49,866 nucleotides of DNA, taken from contig JACZJN010000212.1 of NCBI GenBank assembly GCA_014860565.1, forward strand, positions 1 to 49,866. The letters run 5' to 3'. Every line of letters begins with the position of its first letter. The stretch's first letter is position 1. Positions 1-10,371 of the stretch are shown one piece after another. The notes beneath the pieces were generated by a model. That model saw only the letters and a program-made list of their open reading frames with translations, did not search any database and had not been told where the DNA came from. The position numbers were made by a program, and so were the translations under genes. The DNA comes from Bacteroidota bacterium. GTDB taxonomy: Bacteria; Bacteroidota; Ignavibacteria; SZUA-365.

Positions 1-856
1 TCGCAACGAAAGCGCCGCTGCCGCTGCCGGGATTACGAAACTCATCGCTTCCGAACGGATTTCCAGCACGGTTGCGGCCGCCGCGGCCGCCGCCTGTAAA
101 TCCGTCGCCGCCATCAGAGCCGTTTCCGGTAAAAGCGCAGAAATTTCCACCACCACCACCACCACCCGGTCCCCCGTGCTTTCCGTTTGCGTCAACGTTG
201 ACGATGGTTGTGCTTCCGGTGCGTACAGGACCTTTCGAGATAATCGTCACGGGGAGAAATCCCTGATTGCCCGGTGTACCGGGATCACAATCCGCCGACG
301 ACACACCGTAACTGCTTCCGCGCAAGTCCAGGCTGTCGACAATCATTGCACCATTACGCGAACGCAAGCCCCAGATGCCTCCGCTTCCCAGATCACCATC
401 CGCAGCGGTATTGATAGCGGGCTGCGGCCGAACAATGTAGAATGTTGCCGCATTCTGTGTGACTCCGTTGTACCGTACCTGGAGAGGAATGATGAATTCC
501 GCGGAAACCGCCTGCCAATTGTCGCTGTTCGGCCGCAGGTCGGGATGAATAAAGATCTGGGCTGAGATCATCCTCCCGTTCCATGAAACAACCAGCGGAC
601 CGATGATCAGTTTGGCGGAGTCGGCGGCGTTCGCGCATTCAAGCCGCAGGGCATCACCGACATTATTTGGATAAAATCCGTCCGCCCCGAAATTCCCCAC
701 CAGATCGTGTGGGCCGATCACTTCCACATAGGTGTTCAGTCCCGGTGTACCGATGTCAGGAATGATATACGAGATCGCCTGCGCTCGAGCGCCCTGCGCG
801 AATGCAAATAGAACCATGAGCAGGATCATGCTTGTGCGGAAATTCATTCGCGTCAT
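1..856 (-). CDS. Glycine-rich secreted protein, C-terminus outside window
   Basis: This frame stays open from an ATG at 856 to the window edge (about 285 residues seen). The leader (MTRMNFRTSMILLMVLFAF, then AQGARAQ) is a typical Sec signal peptide with cleavage after an A-x-A site, so the product is exported. A GAGGG motif lies 7 bases before the ATG at 856; a second in-frame ATG lies at 847. The body reads like an extracellular beta-rich domain. Around residues 225-245 comes a glycine run encoded partly by an ACC/GGT triplet repeat near 148-166, followed by a Gly/Asp/Asn/Arg-rich stretch that continues off the window. No enzyme motif is seen. The missing C-terminus might carry a type IX sorting domain, but that cannot be seen. 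Function unknown. The gene precedes nothing on its own strand here and lies downstream of the mutB terminator. Confidence 0.75.
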   Translation of the reverse strand, partial: MTRMNFRTSMILLMVLFAFAQGARAQAISYIIPDIGTPGLNTYVEVIGPHDLVGNFGADGFYPNNVGDALRLECANAADSAKLIIGPLVVSWNGRMISAQIFIHPDLRPNSDNWQAVSAEFIIPLQVRYNGVTQNAATFYIVRPQPAINTAADGDLGSGGIWGLRSRNGAMIVDSLDLRGSSYGVSSADCDPGTPGNQGFLPVTIISKGPVRTGSTTIVNVDANGKHGGPGGGGGGGNFCAFTGNGSDGGDGFTGGGRGGRNRAGNPFGSDEFRNPGSGSGAFVA

Positions 857-960
857 GCGGCTGCCCTCATCGATCCAACGGAATAGAAATGACATCAGGA
901 ATAGTAGAAAAATGTGCCAAGAGATTCAATGACAAAAGGAACACGCGTCCGACGGCACTG

Positions 961-999
961 GAAAAAATGAGGCTGCCAGGCAAAAATCCTGGCAGCCTC
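961..999 (-). terminator. Intrinsic terminator after mutB
   Basis: A perfect 12-bp stem (969-980 with 988-999, arm GAGGCTGCCAGG) encloses a 7-base loop. Read on the minus strand it is followed directly by a T-run (complement of 962-967). It lies 30 bases beyond the mutB stop, so it very probably ends the mutA-mutB transcript. Confidence 0.9.
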
Positions 1000-1029
1000 G
1001 GAAGTACCGTTCTGCTGGCCGGTTAAGAA

Positions 1030-3210
1030 TCAGATATCGGAATCCTCGTCAAGAAGAATGCGCATCACTTGCTGAGCCGCGCGTGAAATAATGGTGCCGG
1101 GACCAAAGACCGCCACGGCGCCATGGCGATAAAGGTAATCGTAATCCTGCACAGGGATCACGCCGCCAACAACCACAAGGATGTCGTCGCGTCCGATTTT
1201 CTGCAGTTCTTTCACGAGCGCGGGGACCAGCGTCTTGTGTCCCGCAGCGAGGCTGCTGACACCGACGATATGAACGTCGTTTTCCGCTGCCTGTCGCGCG
1301 GCTTCCTCGGGGGTCTGGAACAGCGGACCGATGTCCACATCGAATCCCAGATCCGCGAATGCCGTGGAAATGACTTTGGCTCCACGGTCATGACCGTCCT
1401 GTCCGAGTTTCGCGATCATGATGCGCGGACGACGGCCCTCTTTCTGGGCAAAGCGATCGGTCATGTTCTTGGCAGAAAGGAAGTCGCCATCTTCACCCGC
1501 TTCGCTGCTGTAGACGCCTGAGATGGAGCGAATAACGGCCTGATGCCGTCCGAACACCGATTCCATCGCATCGGACATTTCACCGAGCGTCGCGCGCTTG
1601 CGGGCAGCTTCGACACATGCGGCAAGCAGATTGCCGCTGCCGGCGGCCTCGCGTGCGATCGCTTCGAGGGCCAGCCGCACCTCGTCATCATTGCGTGTGG
1701 CGCGCAATTCGGCAAGCCGCTGTTTCTGGGCATCGAGTACGGCACTGTTGTCCACCTCGAGAATGTCGATGGGATCTTCCTTCGCCAGACGATATTTATT
1801 CACACCGACGATAGTGTCTTTCCCTGCATCGATACGTGCCTGCTTGCGCGCCGAGGCTTCCTCGATGCGCATTTTCGGAAGTCCCGTTTCGATGGCCTTG
1901 GTCATGCCGCCGAGGCCTTCGACTTCCTGAATCAACTGCCAGCCTCGCTGCGCCAATTCATGCGTGAGCCGTTCGACATAATAGGAGCCGGCCCAGGGAT
2001 CGATCGCGCGGCAGATATTGCTTTCATCCTGAATCAGGAGTTGCGTGTTGCGGGCGATGCGGGCGGAAAAATCCGTCGGCAGCGCAATCGCTTCGTCGAG
2101 CGCGTTGGTGTGCAGCGACTGCGTATGCCCCTGCGCCGCGGCCATTGCTTCGATGCATGTCCGCGCGACGTTGTTGAAGGGATCCTGCTCGGTGAGGCTC
2201 CAGCCCGATGTTTGACAGTGCGTGCGCAGCGACATGGACTTCGGATTTTTCGGATGGAACTGATGGATGAGCTTCGACCAGAGCATGCGCGCGGCACGCA
2301 TTTTCGCGATCTCCATGAAGAAATTCATGCCGATCGCCCAGAAAAATGAAAGGCGTGGCGCGAAGCGATCGATGTCGAGTCCGGCGTTTATTCCGGCCCG
2401 CACATACTCAAGCCCGTCAGCCAGGGTGTATGCCATTTCGATATCCGCCGTCGCCCCCGCTTCCTGCATATGATAGCCGGAAATCGAAATTGAATTGAAC
2501 TTTGGCATGTGCTGCGCGGTGAACGCGATGATGTCAGAGACGATACGCATGGACGCCGCAGGCGGATAGATATAGGTATTGCGAACCATGAACTCCTTGA
2601 GAATGTCGTTCTGGATGGTTCCGCTGAGCTGATCCATGGGAACGCCCTGCTCTTCCGCCGCGATGATGTACAATGCCATGATCGGGAGTACGGCGCCATT
2701 CATGGTCATCGACACCGACATCTTGTCAAGCGGAATCTGATCGAAAAGAATACGCATGTCGAGAATGGAGTCAATGGCAACGCCGGCCTTGCCCACATCA
2801 CCGACCACACGTGGATTGTCGGAGTCGTAACCGCGGTGCGTGGCTAAATCGAAGGCGATGCTCAGTCCCTTCTGTCCCGCCGCGAGATTGCGGCGATAGA
2901 ATGCGTTGGATTCCTCCGCAGTGGAGAAGCCCGCATACTGGCGTACGGTCCAGGGACGCGTCGCATACATGCTGCTGTAGGGTCCCCGCAGAAACGGCGG
3001 TATTCCGGAAACGAAATCCAGATGCTCGAGTCCTGCAATATCATTTTCGGTATAAAGAGTGCGCACCGAGATATGTTCCGGTGTGAGCCAGGTCAATTGT
3101 TCGTAATCATGCGCGGGTGCTTCGGCGCGAGCCTTCGCCTCCCATTCTTCGCGGGTGTGTTTCGCGGGACCGGAAGCGTTGAATGGTTGTGTTGTAAAAT
3201 CAGGTTTCAT
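1030..3210 (-). CDS. mutB: Methylmalonyl-CoA mutase, large (catalytic) subunit
   Basis: This is the adenosylcobalamin-dependent enzyme that interconverts (R)-methylmalonyl-CoA and succinyl-CoA in cytoplasmic propionate/odd-chain metabolism. The 726-residue length is normal for the alpha subunit. The TIM-barrel mutase domain covers about residues 40-560 and contains the substrate-binding GYHMQEAGA motif at 245-253. The C-terminal cobalamin domain (about 595-720) has the signature GQDGHDRG at 603-610, where His607 would be the lower axial cobalt ligand. The start at 3210 is supported by GAGG in the last codons of mutA, about 8 bases upstream. Only 2 bases separate the two genes, so they are translationally linked and form the heterodimer. 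A strong terminator follows. No meaB or epimerase gene is seen in the window. Confidence 0.97.
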   Translation of the reverse strand: MKPDFTTQPFNASGPAKHTREEWEAKARAEAPAHDYEQLTWLTPEHISVRTLYTENDIAGLEHLDFVSGIPPFLRGPYSSMYATRPWTVRQYAGFSTAEESNAFYRRNLAAGQKGLSIAFDLATHRGYDSDNPRVVGDVGKAGVAIDSILDMRILFDQIPLDKMSVSMTMNGAVLPIMALYIIAAEEQGVPMDQLSGTIQNDILKEFMVRNTYIYPPAASMRIVSDIIAFTAQHMPKFNSISISGYHMQEAGATADIEMAYTLADGLEYVRAGINAGLDIDRFAPRLSFFWAIGMNFFMEIAKMRAARMLWSKLIHQFHPKNPKSMSLRTHCQTSGWSLTEQDPFNNVARTCIEAMAAAQGHTQSLHTNALDEAIALPTDFSARIARNTQLLIQDESNICRAIDPWAGSYYVERLTHELAQRGWQLIQEVEGLGGMTKAIETGLPKMRIEEASARKQARIDAGKDTIVGVNKYRLAKEDPIDILEVDNSAVLDAQKQRLAELRATRNDDEVRLALEAIAREAAGSGNLLAACVEAARKRATLGEMSDAMESVFGRHQAVIRSISGVYSSEAGEDGDFLSAKNMTDRFAQKEGRRPRIMIAKLGQDGHDRGAKVISTAFADLGFDVDIGPLFQTPEEAARQAAENDVHIVGVSSLAAGHKTLVPALVKELQKIGRDDILVVVGGVIPVQDYDYLYRHGAVAVFGPGTIISRAAQQVMRILLDEDSDI

Positions 3211-3212
3211 TG

Positions 3213-5342
3213 TTATTCCTCGTTTCCGTTTTCCATAGCGACTCCCAGTCGGCGAAGAAGCTGCGTCAGCGTGGCGCCGACATCAGACCGGACATGAATA
3301 AACAACTCGACGCCTGCGGCTTTCAGCGCGTCGATACTGTCTTTCGGATATCCCGCCACGGCAACGATCATATTGCTGCCCGCGGCGCGAATCGTGTCTA
3401 TCATGCGCGGGAGCATATCGGGATAGCTCTCATCATCGCTGCATGCGACCAGGACATCCGCCCCCGATCCGAGCGCGGCTTCCGCCGCTGCTTCGGGAGA
3501 ATCGAAGCCGGGATTGTTCATCACCTCAAGACCCACGGTACCGAAAAATCCGGAAGAAAACGTCGCGCGTGCGTGACGCCAATTACCGGGTCCGTACGTC
3601 GCGAGAAAAACCCGCGGCTTGCGCTCCGATCGCGTCACCGCGTCGCGCAGTTTCTCGAAGCCCTCCGCAGCGCGAAAAGGACGCAGCGGACGAACGTGCA
3701 GTTCTTCGGTGTCACCGTTGCGCAGTACGTCGTTGACCTCGGCCACGGTGAGCCCCTCCTGCAGAGCAGCCGCCATAGAGGCGATCAGATTTCCGGATCC
3801 ACTGTGCAGAACTTTCTGCAGCGACTGCGCGAGCGTCGTCGGGTCGGACGTACGGGAGGTGACATGCGCCCGCAGCGAAGCTTCGATGGCAGTGGCAACT
3901 TTCTCGGAATCCGGTGCTGGTGTTGAAAGCGGCTTTTCCGTGAGATTCGGATACTGATTACTGCCCACGATCACATCGCGCCTGCTCGAAATATTTTTTC
4001 GCTTTTTCTCGGCGGTTGTTTCAATCATATCCTGGATGAATCCGTTTTGCACCGCAGCGAGATATCCTCCCTGCGTTTCTATATCCTGAAAAAGCTTCCA
4101 GGCGTGCCGGGCAACGGCGTCGGTCAGCGTTTCGACGTAGTAGGAGCCGGCCGCGGGATCCGTGACCTGTCCAAGCTGGGATTCTTCCCGTAAAACGATT
4201 TGCAGGTTGCGCGCGATACGTTTTGAAAACTCTCCAGGAACCCCTGCAACCTCGTCAAACTGTGCTGTGTACATTGACTCCGCTCCTCCGATCACGCCCG
4301 CCATTGATTCAATCGTTGCACGAAGCATGTTGACGTACGGGTCGTATTTTGTCTGGTGCCACCATGAAGTACGGACATGGCTGTGCATCTTTCGCGACTC
4401 ATCGTCTTTTACTCCGAAGATATCCACGATTCTGGCCCAAAGCATGCGTGCGGCGCGCAGCTTTGCAATTTCCATGAAGAAACTCATTCCCACAGGAAAA
4501 TTAAAGCGGATGCGTCGGGCAACGGCGTCTGGCGAGAGTCCTTTCTCCGTCAAACGGTGCATGTACTCCACGCCGGACGCCAGCATGCATGCGAGTTCCT
4601 CTACGGCGTTCGCCCCGGCGTTGTGATAGCACTCCCCACATACGGAGATAACCGTCGAAGGCAGCGATCTCTGGTCCACGTACCTGATTGCGTCGCTCAG
4701 CAGCGTGAAGGTTGTCTCCATCGAATACGGAAGCGTGCCTTCGCTTATCAGATGCGCGAGAGGATTGAAATCAACATGAGAGAAACACCGTTCCGTTGCG
4801 GAGGCCATGGCCAGATACACAGGTGACGACATTCCCGCAAGGAGATCGAAGTCCACGCGCGGTTGCATCTTCGAACTGATCACCTGAAAATCGGCAACAT
4901 GCTGCACCGATGTACCTCCCACTCCTGCCTGGGAAGCAGCGTCGGCAGTACCGCAGGCGTGCACGGCCGCACGGTCGAGTCGCAGTGCCACGCTGTTTTG
5001 GCCGTTTTCCCGGGCCTGTACTATTTCCCGGGCGGCGTCCGCCACCAAGGGCATGTCGGCCGATTGCGCGATTTTCCAGGGTTCCGCCGCATGTCCGAGC
5101 GCGTTGATACCACGTATATAGGGATCAAATCCCGGCAATGTGCCGAGATGCGGCAACCCATCGAGATCCTCGCGCATATACATGGGCTGCACTTGGAACC
5201 CCTCGTAGGTGCTCCATTCCAGTTTTTCGAAATCCAGGCCCTTCAGGTCGGCAACAACCTGCTGTTTCCACAGTTCTTTCGGTGGTACGGGAAACTCTTC
5301 AAAGAGCTTCTCATACTGTTCTGACTTGCCGATATCACTCAT
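3213..5342 (-). CDS. mutA: Methylmalonyl-CoA mutase, small subunit
   Basis: This 709-residue paralogue of MutB is the non-catalytic beta subunit of heterodimeric methylmalonyl-CoA mutase. It keeps the barrel fold with recognisable blocks such as [20 protein letters not shown] and [11 protein letters not shown]. The C-terminal domain has degenerated: where MutB has the cobalamin motif DGHDRG this protein has GNWRHARA, so it has lost the cobalt-ligating His, as expected for the small subunit. It is the first gene of the mutA-mutB operon. The 113 bases before it (5343-5455) separate it from murI and presumably hold its promoter; an imperfect CCGAAG/CTTCGG hairpin lies there, but no clear promoter boxes were recognised. 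The start at 5342 has a weak AGAGAAG ribosome site. Confidence 0.95.
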   Translation of the reverse strand: MSDIGKSEQYEKLFEEFPVPPKELWKQQVVADLKGLDFEKLEWSTYEGFQVQPMYMREDLDGLPHLGTLPGFDPYIRGINALGHAAEPWKIAQSADMPLVADAAREIVQARENGQNSVALRLDRAAVHACGTADAASQAGVGGTSVQHVADFQVISSKMQPRVDFDLLAGMSSPVYLAMASATERCFSHVDFNPLAHLISEGTLPYSMETTFTLLSDAIRYVDQRSLPSTVISVCGECYHNAGANAVEELACMLASGVEYMHRLTEKGLSPDAVARRIRFNFPVGMSFFMEIAKLRAARMLWARIVDIFGVKDDESRKMHSHVRTSWWHQTKYDPYVNMLRATIESMAGVIGGAESMYTAQFDEVAGVPGEFSKRIARNLQIVLREESQLGQVTDPAAGSYYVETLTDAVARHAWKLFQDIETQGGYLAAVQNGFIQDMIETTAEKKRKNISSRRDVIVGSNQYPNLTEKPLSTPAPDSEKVATAIEASLRAHVTSRTSDPTTLAQSLQKVLHSGSGNLIASMAAALQEGLTVAEVNDVLRNGDTEELHVRPLRPFRAAEGFEKLRDAVTRSERKPRVFLATYGPGNWRHARATFSSGFFGTVGLEVMNNPGFDSPEAAAEAALGSGADVLVACSDDESYPDMLPRMIDTIRAAGSNMIVAVAGYPKDSIDALKAAGVELFIHVRSDVGATLTQLLRRLGVAMENGNEE

Positions 5343-5455
5343 GAGTGTCTTCTCTGCATCGTTTCTGAAGGCCGAAGCTATTAGAAAGCCCTTCGGTAAA
5401 GATTGTGATAAATTTAGCGATTTCCCGCAAGATAAAAAACCGATTGTGTCCGGTA

Positions 5456-6280
5456 TTATGCGAGATGCACCTTGGTCACGCGAAGATCGGGACGATTGAG
5501 GAAAATCTGGCCGAGTTGTTTGAATTTCTGGGGAACGTCGGAGACGAAAAAAGAATAGTTGGGTTGATCTGAGGAGGTGTTGAGCAGGTCTTCCTCCCGC
5601 AGAAGCTGTTCCACTTCTCGGGCGGCTGCTTCGCCGGAATCGATAAGCGTTACATCTTCACCGACGGAACGCTGTATGACCCGGCGAAGGATAGGATAAT
5701 GCGTACATCCGAGAATGAGCGTGTCTATTTCATTCTGGCGAAGCTCGGAGAGATACTCATCGGCCACCATTTGAGAAACCGGATGATCGGTCCAGCCCTC
5801 TTCGGCCAGCGGAACGAAAAGCGGACATGGTTTAGAAATAACCTCGTACGACTTCTCCCGCTGATGCAAAGCTCGCGCATAGCTCTCGCTGGCTATAGTG
5901 GCCAGGGTTCCGATGACGCCGATCCTTCCACTTTTTGTTGCTCGCTGCGCCGCATCCGCACCTGGATCGATCATTCCGATAATGGGAATGTCGAACTGTG
6001 CCTTGAGATCATCGATTGCGACTGCCGAAACAGTATTGCAGGCGACGACAACGATTTTCACTCCCTGCTGCATAAGAAACCGCGTGTCTTCGAACGCATA
6101 TTCACGGACGACCTCAGCGGATTTGGAACCGTAGGGAACACGGGCCGTGTCACCGAAATACGTGATGTTCTCACTGGGGAGATGTTGCATCAGGGCATGA
6201 ACAACCGTCAATCCTCCTATACCGGAATCAAAGACGCCGATGCTTTTCTGTTTCTGCGATATGCTCCAGGCGCGTGACAC
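5456..6280 (-). CDS. murI: Glutamate racemase
   Basis: The enzyme converts L- to D-glutamate for peptidoglycan precursors in the cytoplasm. At 274 residues it has the family's usual length. The N-terminal FDSGIGGLTV (17-26), first catalytic cysteine in VACNTVSA (Cys81) and second in LGCTHYPIL (Cys192) are all present, as is YFGDTARVPYGSKS for substrate binding. Translation appears to begin at a GTG at 6280, only 3 bases after the glnD stop, so it is probably co-transcribed with glnD; no strong ribosome site precedes it, which suggests coupling. No in-frame ATG exists before the conserved N-terminus. Confidence 0.96.
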   Translation of the reverse strand: MSRAWSISQKQKSIGVFDSGIGGLTVVHALMQHLPSENITYFGDTARVPYGSKSAEVVREYAFEDTRFLMQQGVKIVVVACNTVSAVAIDDLKAQFDIPIIGMIDPGADAAQRATKSGRIGVIGTLATIASESYARALHQREKSYEVISKPCPLFVPLAEEGWTDHPVSQMVADEYLSELRQNEIDTLILGCTHYPILRRVIQRSVGEDVTLIDSGEAAAREVEQLLREEDLLNTSSDQPNYSFFVSDVPQKFKQLGQIFLNRPDLRVTKVHLA

Positions 6281-6283
6281 GGA

Positions 6284-8638
6284 TTATTGTGTGAGCACTG
6301 ATATTTGTTCGAGAAGTCGTTGTTTGAGGTCCTGGCGCTTCTGCGCATCGGTAAACGCCTTTCCCTCATTGTCCACCACGTAGAAGGAATCGACCACACC
6401 GTCGACCCGGGTTGCAATTTTGGCAAATACCACGTTCAATCCAAATGTGGACAATTCCGAGGCCAGCCGGTACAAAAGCCCGAATGTATCCGGGGCATAC
6501 ACTTCCACAATGGTCTGTTCTCTGCCGTCGGCAGAGTAATGCGGAAGATAGGCGACGTCTACCATGACATGACGCTTCGGAAGCTTCCGGAGTTTGCGCA
6601 CCCATTTGCGCCGGTAGCGTTCGAAAAGCTGCTCTGCATCCAATTCCCCTGCGCAGACGGATTGTATCATTTGCTTGAGCAACAGCGACTGTTCGCTACG
6701 GAGATGTTTCCCGCTGAAGATATCCACGACGCGAAATGTATCGATTACGACGTCATTATGCGTGTCTATGGAAGCATCGACGATGCTGCAGTCAGCACCG
6801 AACAACGCCGCGGAGAACTGCGCGAGCAGTTGCGGACGATCAAGGCAGAAAACGGACACTTCGCTGTAAGCCCGGTGATGCTGCAGGTGAATGCGAACAC
6901 GCTGTCCATCGAGAACATCATGGATAGCCGCGAAATATTCTTTCTGACTCAGGGCCGACTCCGGCCCCGCTTCCTCAATCTGCTGCTGCATCAATCCCGT
7001 ATCCCCCAGTTCGAGTACGTGGCGCACCGTATCGTACAATTCGCGCAGCAATTCGCGCTTCCAATCAGTCAGAATGCCGGGATTGAGCGCCGACATATCA
7101 GCGAGCGTGAGAAGGTACAGAAGATTCAGACGCTCCACCGTTCTTATCCGTTGAATGAAGGGCTGCAGTGTGGTAAGCTCGCGTATGTTGCGCCGGAAAG
7201 CCAACTGTTCCATGCTCAGATGCTCCCGAACGAGGAAAGAAACCAGTTCGCCAATTTCCATACGACCAAAGCGACGCATAATATCGGGTGCCAGATCGGC
7301 GCCGACATATTCATGGCGCGGGAGATCAATCGGTTTGGCGATGTCGTGGAGAAGTACCGCATAATAGAGAACGGAAACATCTTTTAATTCAGCAAGAACA
7401 CGTGCACTATGTTCATGCTCCCGCAAAGACGTTTCACACGCGTGAATAGCGCGAAGCGTATGCTCATCTGCAGTGTAGAAATGGTATACGTTATGCTGGA
7501 AAAAATGCTCCAACGCTGCAAATTCAGGAAGAACAAGGCTGAGCACGCCGAGTTCATGCATTGCCTTGAGCGTATCGGCGACATGATGCTGCTCTCTGAG
7601 AATGAAGTCGAATAAGCGTAGAGCTCCCGGCCCCGGTTTAATATCCCGGACATAGGAGAGCGCTCGGATGAACTCCCCGCCTGGATAACACTGCTTGCGT
7701 GCCATCTCAAGAAACAACTGCATTATGGAAATATCGTCAAGCTCGGAAATATCCTCCGGCAGCAGCAGCTGAGATGCATCCCCTGCTTGTTCCATTCCCT
7801 GTTTCTTTTTCTGATCGTAGAATACGAGTTGCAGAGCTATGTGTACCGTACGAGCATGCCGGTAATACTCGCGCATAAACTGTTCCACGCCTTTTTTCGC
7901 GTTTTTCTCATCGAAGCCAAGCACTTCCGCCACTTGGCGCTGAAGATCGTAATCGAGAGAATCGTGAAGATGACCGCTCAGCATATGCATTTTTTCTCTT
8001 ACACGAAGAAGAAATTCATACGCCTCGAGTAATGCTTCTCGACGTTCAGGCATCAGACTGAGGCTTCCGAGGACCCGACGTACGTCTGGCCAGGGATCCG
8101 TACAGACGGGAATTTCCGCGAGAAGTTCGAGCAGGGTCAGATAATAGACCGTATGGACATCTCGCAGCGTCCCTGCACTGTTTTTTACATTCGGTTCCAG
8201 CAATGCCACGGCATTTCCATACTGCTCGTAGCGGTTTTCCGTAAGCTTTTCAAGTGAATCGATGATGAACGATTTTTTTCTCATCGCCCCTTCTCGGACC
8301 GTCTGGCGAAAAAAACAGTACACCTCTTCGTTTCCTGCAAGAAATACCGCATCCATCTGAGCAACCCATGACCGGATATCCGTTTCCAGCATGGATGCTA
8401 TATCGTCCAGAGAACGCACGGAAATGCTTGCATGCTCAATCGCAGCAGTGAGAATGCTCAAAATATCATCGCTGCGGCTCGATGTTTCGTATCCATCTCC
8501 ATGGATAAGCAGCATGTCCATGTCAGAAAAAAGCGTTTCCTCATTCCTCGCGACACTGCCGCTGACGCAAAGGCAGAAACCCCGAGAGGTCCACTCGGTC
8601 ATCCACACCTGCATTGCTTTTTTCTTTCTGTCACTCAC
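6284..8638 (-). CDS. glnD: Protein-PII uridylyltransferase / uridylyl-removing enzyme
   Basis: GlnD senses glutamine and adds or removes UMP on PII proteins, controlling nitrogen assimilation. The 784 residues show the full family layout. The N-terminal nucleotidyltransferase motif SGSVARNEETLFSDMD lies at 26-41, with metal-binding Asp39 and Asp41. A central HD phosphohydrolase domain has LLHDIAKP near 430. Two C-terminal ACT domains lie at about 587-660 and 707-784. It is somewhat shorter than the E. coli protein (about 890). The start is a GTG at 8638, preceded by AAGGAAGGCGG. It lies downstream of dnaA but behind that gene's terminator, so it likely has its own promoter in 8640-8870. No glnB or glnA is in the window. 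Confidence 0.95.
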   Translation of the reverse strand: MSDRKKKAMQVWMTEWTSRGFCLCVSGSVARNEETLFSDMDMLLIHGDGYETSSRSDDILSILTAAIEHASISVRSLDDIASMLETDIRSWVAQMDAVFLAGNEEVYCFFRQTVREGAMRKKSFIIDSLEKLTENRYEQYGNAVALLEPNVKNSAGTLRDVHTVYYLTLLELLAEIPVCTDPWPDVRRVLGSLSLMPERREALLEAYEFLLRVREKMHMLSGHLHDSLDYDLQRQVAEVLGFDEKNAKKGVEQFMREYYRHARTVHIALQLVFYDQKKKQGMEQAGDASQLLLPEDISELDDISIMQLFLEMARKQCYPGGEFIRALSYVRDIKPGPGALRLFDFILREQHHVADTLKAMHELGVLSLVLPEFAALEHFFQHNVYHFYTADEHTLRAIHACETSLREHEHSARVLAELKDVSVLYYAVLLHDIAKPIDLPRHEYVGADLAPDIMRRFGRMEIGELVSFLVREHLSMEQLAFRRNIRELTTLQPFIQRIRTVERLNLLYLLTLADMSALNPGILTDWKRELLRELYDTVRHVLELGDTGLMQQQIEEAGPESALSQKEYFAAIHDVLDGQRVRIHLQHHRAYSEVSVFCLDRPQLLAQFSAALFGADCSIVDASIDTHNDVVIDTFRVVDIFSGKHLRSEQSLLLKQMIQSVCAGELDAEQLFERYRRKWVRKLRKLPKRHVMVDVAYLPHYSADGREQTIVEVYAPDTFGLLYRLASELSTFGLNVVFAKIATRVDGVVDSFYVVDNEGKAFTDAQKRQDLKQRLLEQISVLTQ

Positions 8639-8949
8639 GCCTTCCGCCTTCCTTGCTCTTCACTTGCCAATGATATTAACAAGGTTCTGATATAATGATA
8701 ATACTTATTGTTATTGAAAATGTGGATATGTGGATAACTTCAAAATTTCAGTCGCAGGTATTGAAAAGAAATGACTTCTGCCGAAGGCACCTGAAGAAAA
8801 ACTTCATGTTCGGCGAATGTTGGCAGCGTGTGTGAAAAAAAATATGGACATGCTGTCCGGAATGTCCCGTCGAAAAAAAAGCGGCCAGTCGTTCATTACC
8901 GGCCGCCCTGACACATTGTACACAGATGTTTTCCACATATGTGTATGAG
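8639..8949. promoter_or_regulatory. dnaA-glnD intergenic region with DnaA boxes
   Basis: This gene-free stretch of about 310 bases lies between the dnaA stop and the glnD start. It contains an exact DnaA box (complement of TTATCCACA) at 8729-8737. An abutting one-mismatch box (ATATCCACA on the minus strand) covers 8721-8729. A TTTTCCACA box lies at 8929-8937. An AT-rich run (8675-8725) adjoins the first pair. The dnaA terminator sits in the middle. The region may be one half of a bipartite origin, and also holds the glnD promoter (inference). Confidence 0.6.
8873..8907 (-). terminator. Intrinsic terminator after dnaA
   Basis: On the minus strand GCGGCC...GGCCGC forms a GC-rich stem (8881-8886 with 8901-8906, extendable to 9 pairs through GGT/ACT with a G·T wobble). 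An 8-base T-run (complement of 8873-8880) follows at once. It lies about 45 bases after the dnaA stop and separates dnaA from glnD. Confidence 0.85.
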
Positions 8950-10371
8950 CTATCTCGCGATGTAGGAAATCTGCTTTTGGAGTTGTTCCACGCGACTGCG
9001 CAGATCGTCGTCGTTCTCTATGTTCGCCGCGACGGTCTTGCATGCGTGAATAATGGTGCTGTGATCCCTGCCGCCAAAATGCAGACCGATCGTCTTGAGA
9101 GAGGCGCGCGTGAGGTTTTTGGCCAGATACATCGCAACCTGACGCGGAAGAACGATTTCCTGCTTTCGTGTTTTAGCGCGAAGTGAATTTTCGGGCACTT
9201 TGAAATGATCCGCGACCAGTTTCTGTATCTGCTCCACGGTCAGATCCTTTTTATCGGAAGAAATGACGTGTCGCAAAACCCGTTCGGCGAGAGCGACGTC
9301 GAGGGGACGCTGTTCGAGCGTATGCCTTGCAATCAATCCGATGTAGCAACCTTCAAGTTCTCTGATATTGGATTTCACATTCGAAGCGATGAATTCAATG
9401 ACGTCCTGCGGCAGATCGATGTGGTCTCCTTCCGCCTTCTTGCGCAGAATGGCTATGCGCGTTTCCAGATCAGGCGGTTGCACGTCGACAGTGAGACCGC
9501 ACTGAAAGCGGGATATCAGACGCTCATCAAGGCCTACGAGATCTTTCGGAGGTCGGTCGGATGAGAGAATTATCTGTTTTTTCAGCTGATGGAGAGTGTT
9601 GAAGGTATGGAAAAACGTGTCCTGCGTCCGTTCCTTTCCAGAGAAGAACTGAATATCATCGACGATAAGTACATCCATGTTCCGGTAGAAATTCGAAAAC
9701 TCGATAGTGTTGTTGCGCTCGATGGCATCGACAAAATCGATAGTGAATTTCTCGCTGCTGACGTAGTAGACCCGTTTGCCCGGGTTCGTGTACGACACAT
9801 GGTTGCCAATGGCCTGGATCAAGTGGGTTTTTCCAAGACCGACGCCGCCATACAGCACCAGCGGATTGAAGGCGGTCTCACCAGCATTGTTGGCCACATT
9901 CAGCGCAGCGGCGCGGGCAAACTGATTGCCGTCGCCGCGGATGAAACTCTCGAAAGTAAATTTCGGGTTGAGATTGCTTACGAACGGTTCGCGAACATAC
10001 ACAGGAGTAGGGAGTCCGTTTCTTTCACGGCTTTGCGAAACCGATGGTGAGCCCACCGGATACGGATTGCTTTCAACGGAAAAGGAAAGCTGCTCCTGCT
10101 TGGGAACCTTCACTGCATATTGAAGTGAAGAATCAGGACCGAGAACCTTGCGCAATGACGCCTGAAGCAGATCGAAATAATGCTCCTCAAGCCACTCATA
10201 AAAATACGTGCTTGGTACCTCCACTGTGAGCAGCCCATCATTGAGAGTGGAGGGAATGATGGGTTCAAACCAGGTACTGTATGTCAGAGGCTTGACCTGC
10301 GGTCGAATCAGTTCAAGGCAGTCTTTCCAGGCGACAACGGCGGATTTGCCGGTTTCAACATTCATTGGCAT
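8950..10371 (-). CDS. dnaA: Chromosomal replication initiator protein DnaA
   Basis: DnaA binds DnaA boxes at oriC, melts the origin and loads the helicase. The 473-residue protein shows domain I (1-95), a linker, and the AAA+ core. Walker A GGVGLGKT is at 175-182 and Walker B VLIVDDIQFF near 234-243. The C-terminal DNA-binding signature DHSTIIHACKTV starts at 436. The start is MPMNVETG at 10371; a second ATG 6 bases further is an alternative. An exact DnaA box (TTATTCACA) ends 14 bases upstream of the start codon, implying autoregulation. Unlike the common order, dnaN does not follow; glnD lies downstream after a terminator. Confidence 0.98.
   Translation of the reverse strand: MPMNVETGKSAVVAWKDCLELIRPQVKPLTYSTWFEPIIPSTLNDGLLTVEVPSTYFYEWLEEHYFDLLQASLRKVLGPDSSLQYAVKVPKQEQLSFSVESNPYPVGSPSVSQSRERNGLPTPVYVREPFVSNLNPKFTFESFIRGDGNQFARAAALNVANNAGETAFNPLVLYGGVGLGKTHLIQAIGNHVSYTNPGKRVYYVSSEKFTIDFVDAIERNNTIEFSNFYRNMDVLIVDDIQFFSGKERTQDTFFHTFNTLHQLKKQIILSSDRPPKDLVGLDERLISRFQCGLTVDVQPPDLETRIAILRKKAEGDHIDLPQDVIEFIASNVKSNIRELEGCYIGLIARHTLEQRPLDVALAERVLRHVISSDKKDLTVEQIQKLVADHFKVPENSLRAKTRKQEIVLPRQVAMYLAKNLTRASLKTIGLHFGGRDHSTIIHACKTVAANIENDDDLRSRVEQLQKQISYIAR

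Noticed and set aside
148-180. Apparent frameshift in the glycine-rich gene
   Set aside because: On recount of the C-run (five C) the frame is continuous.
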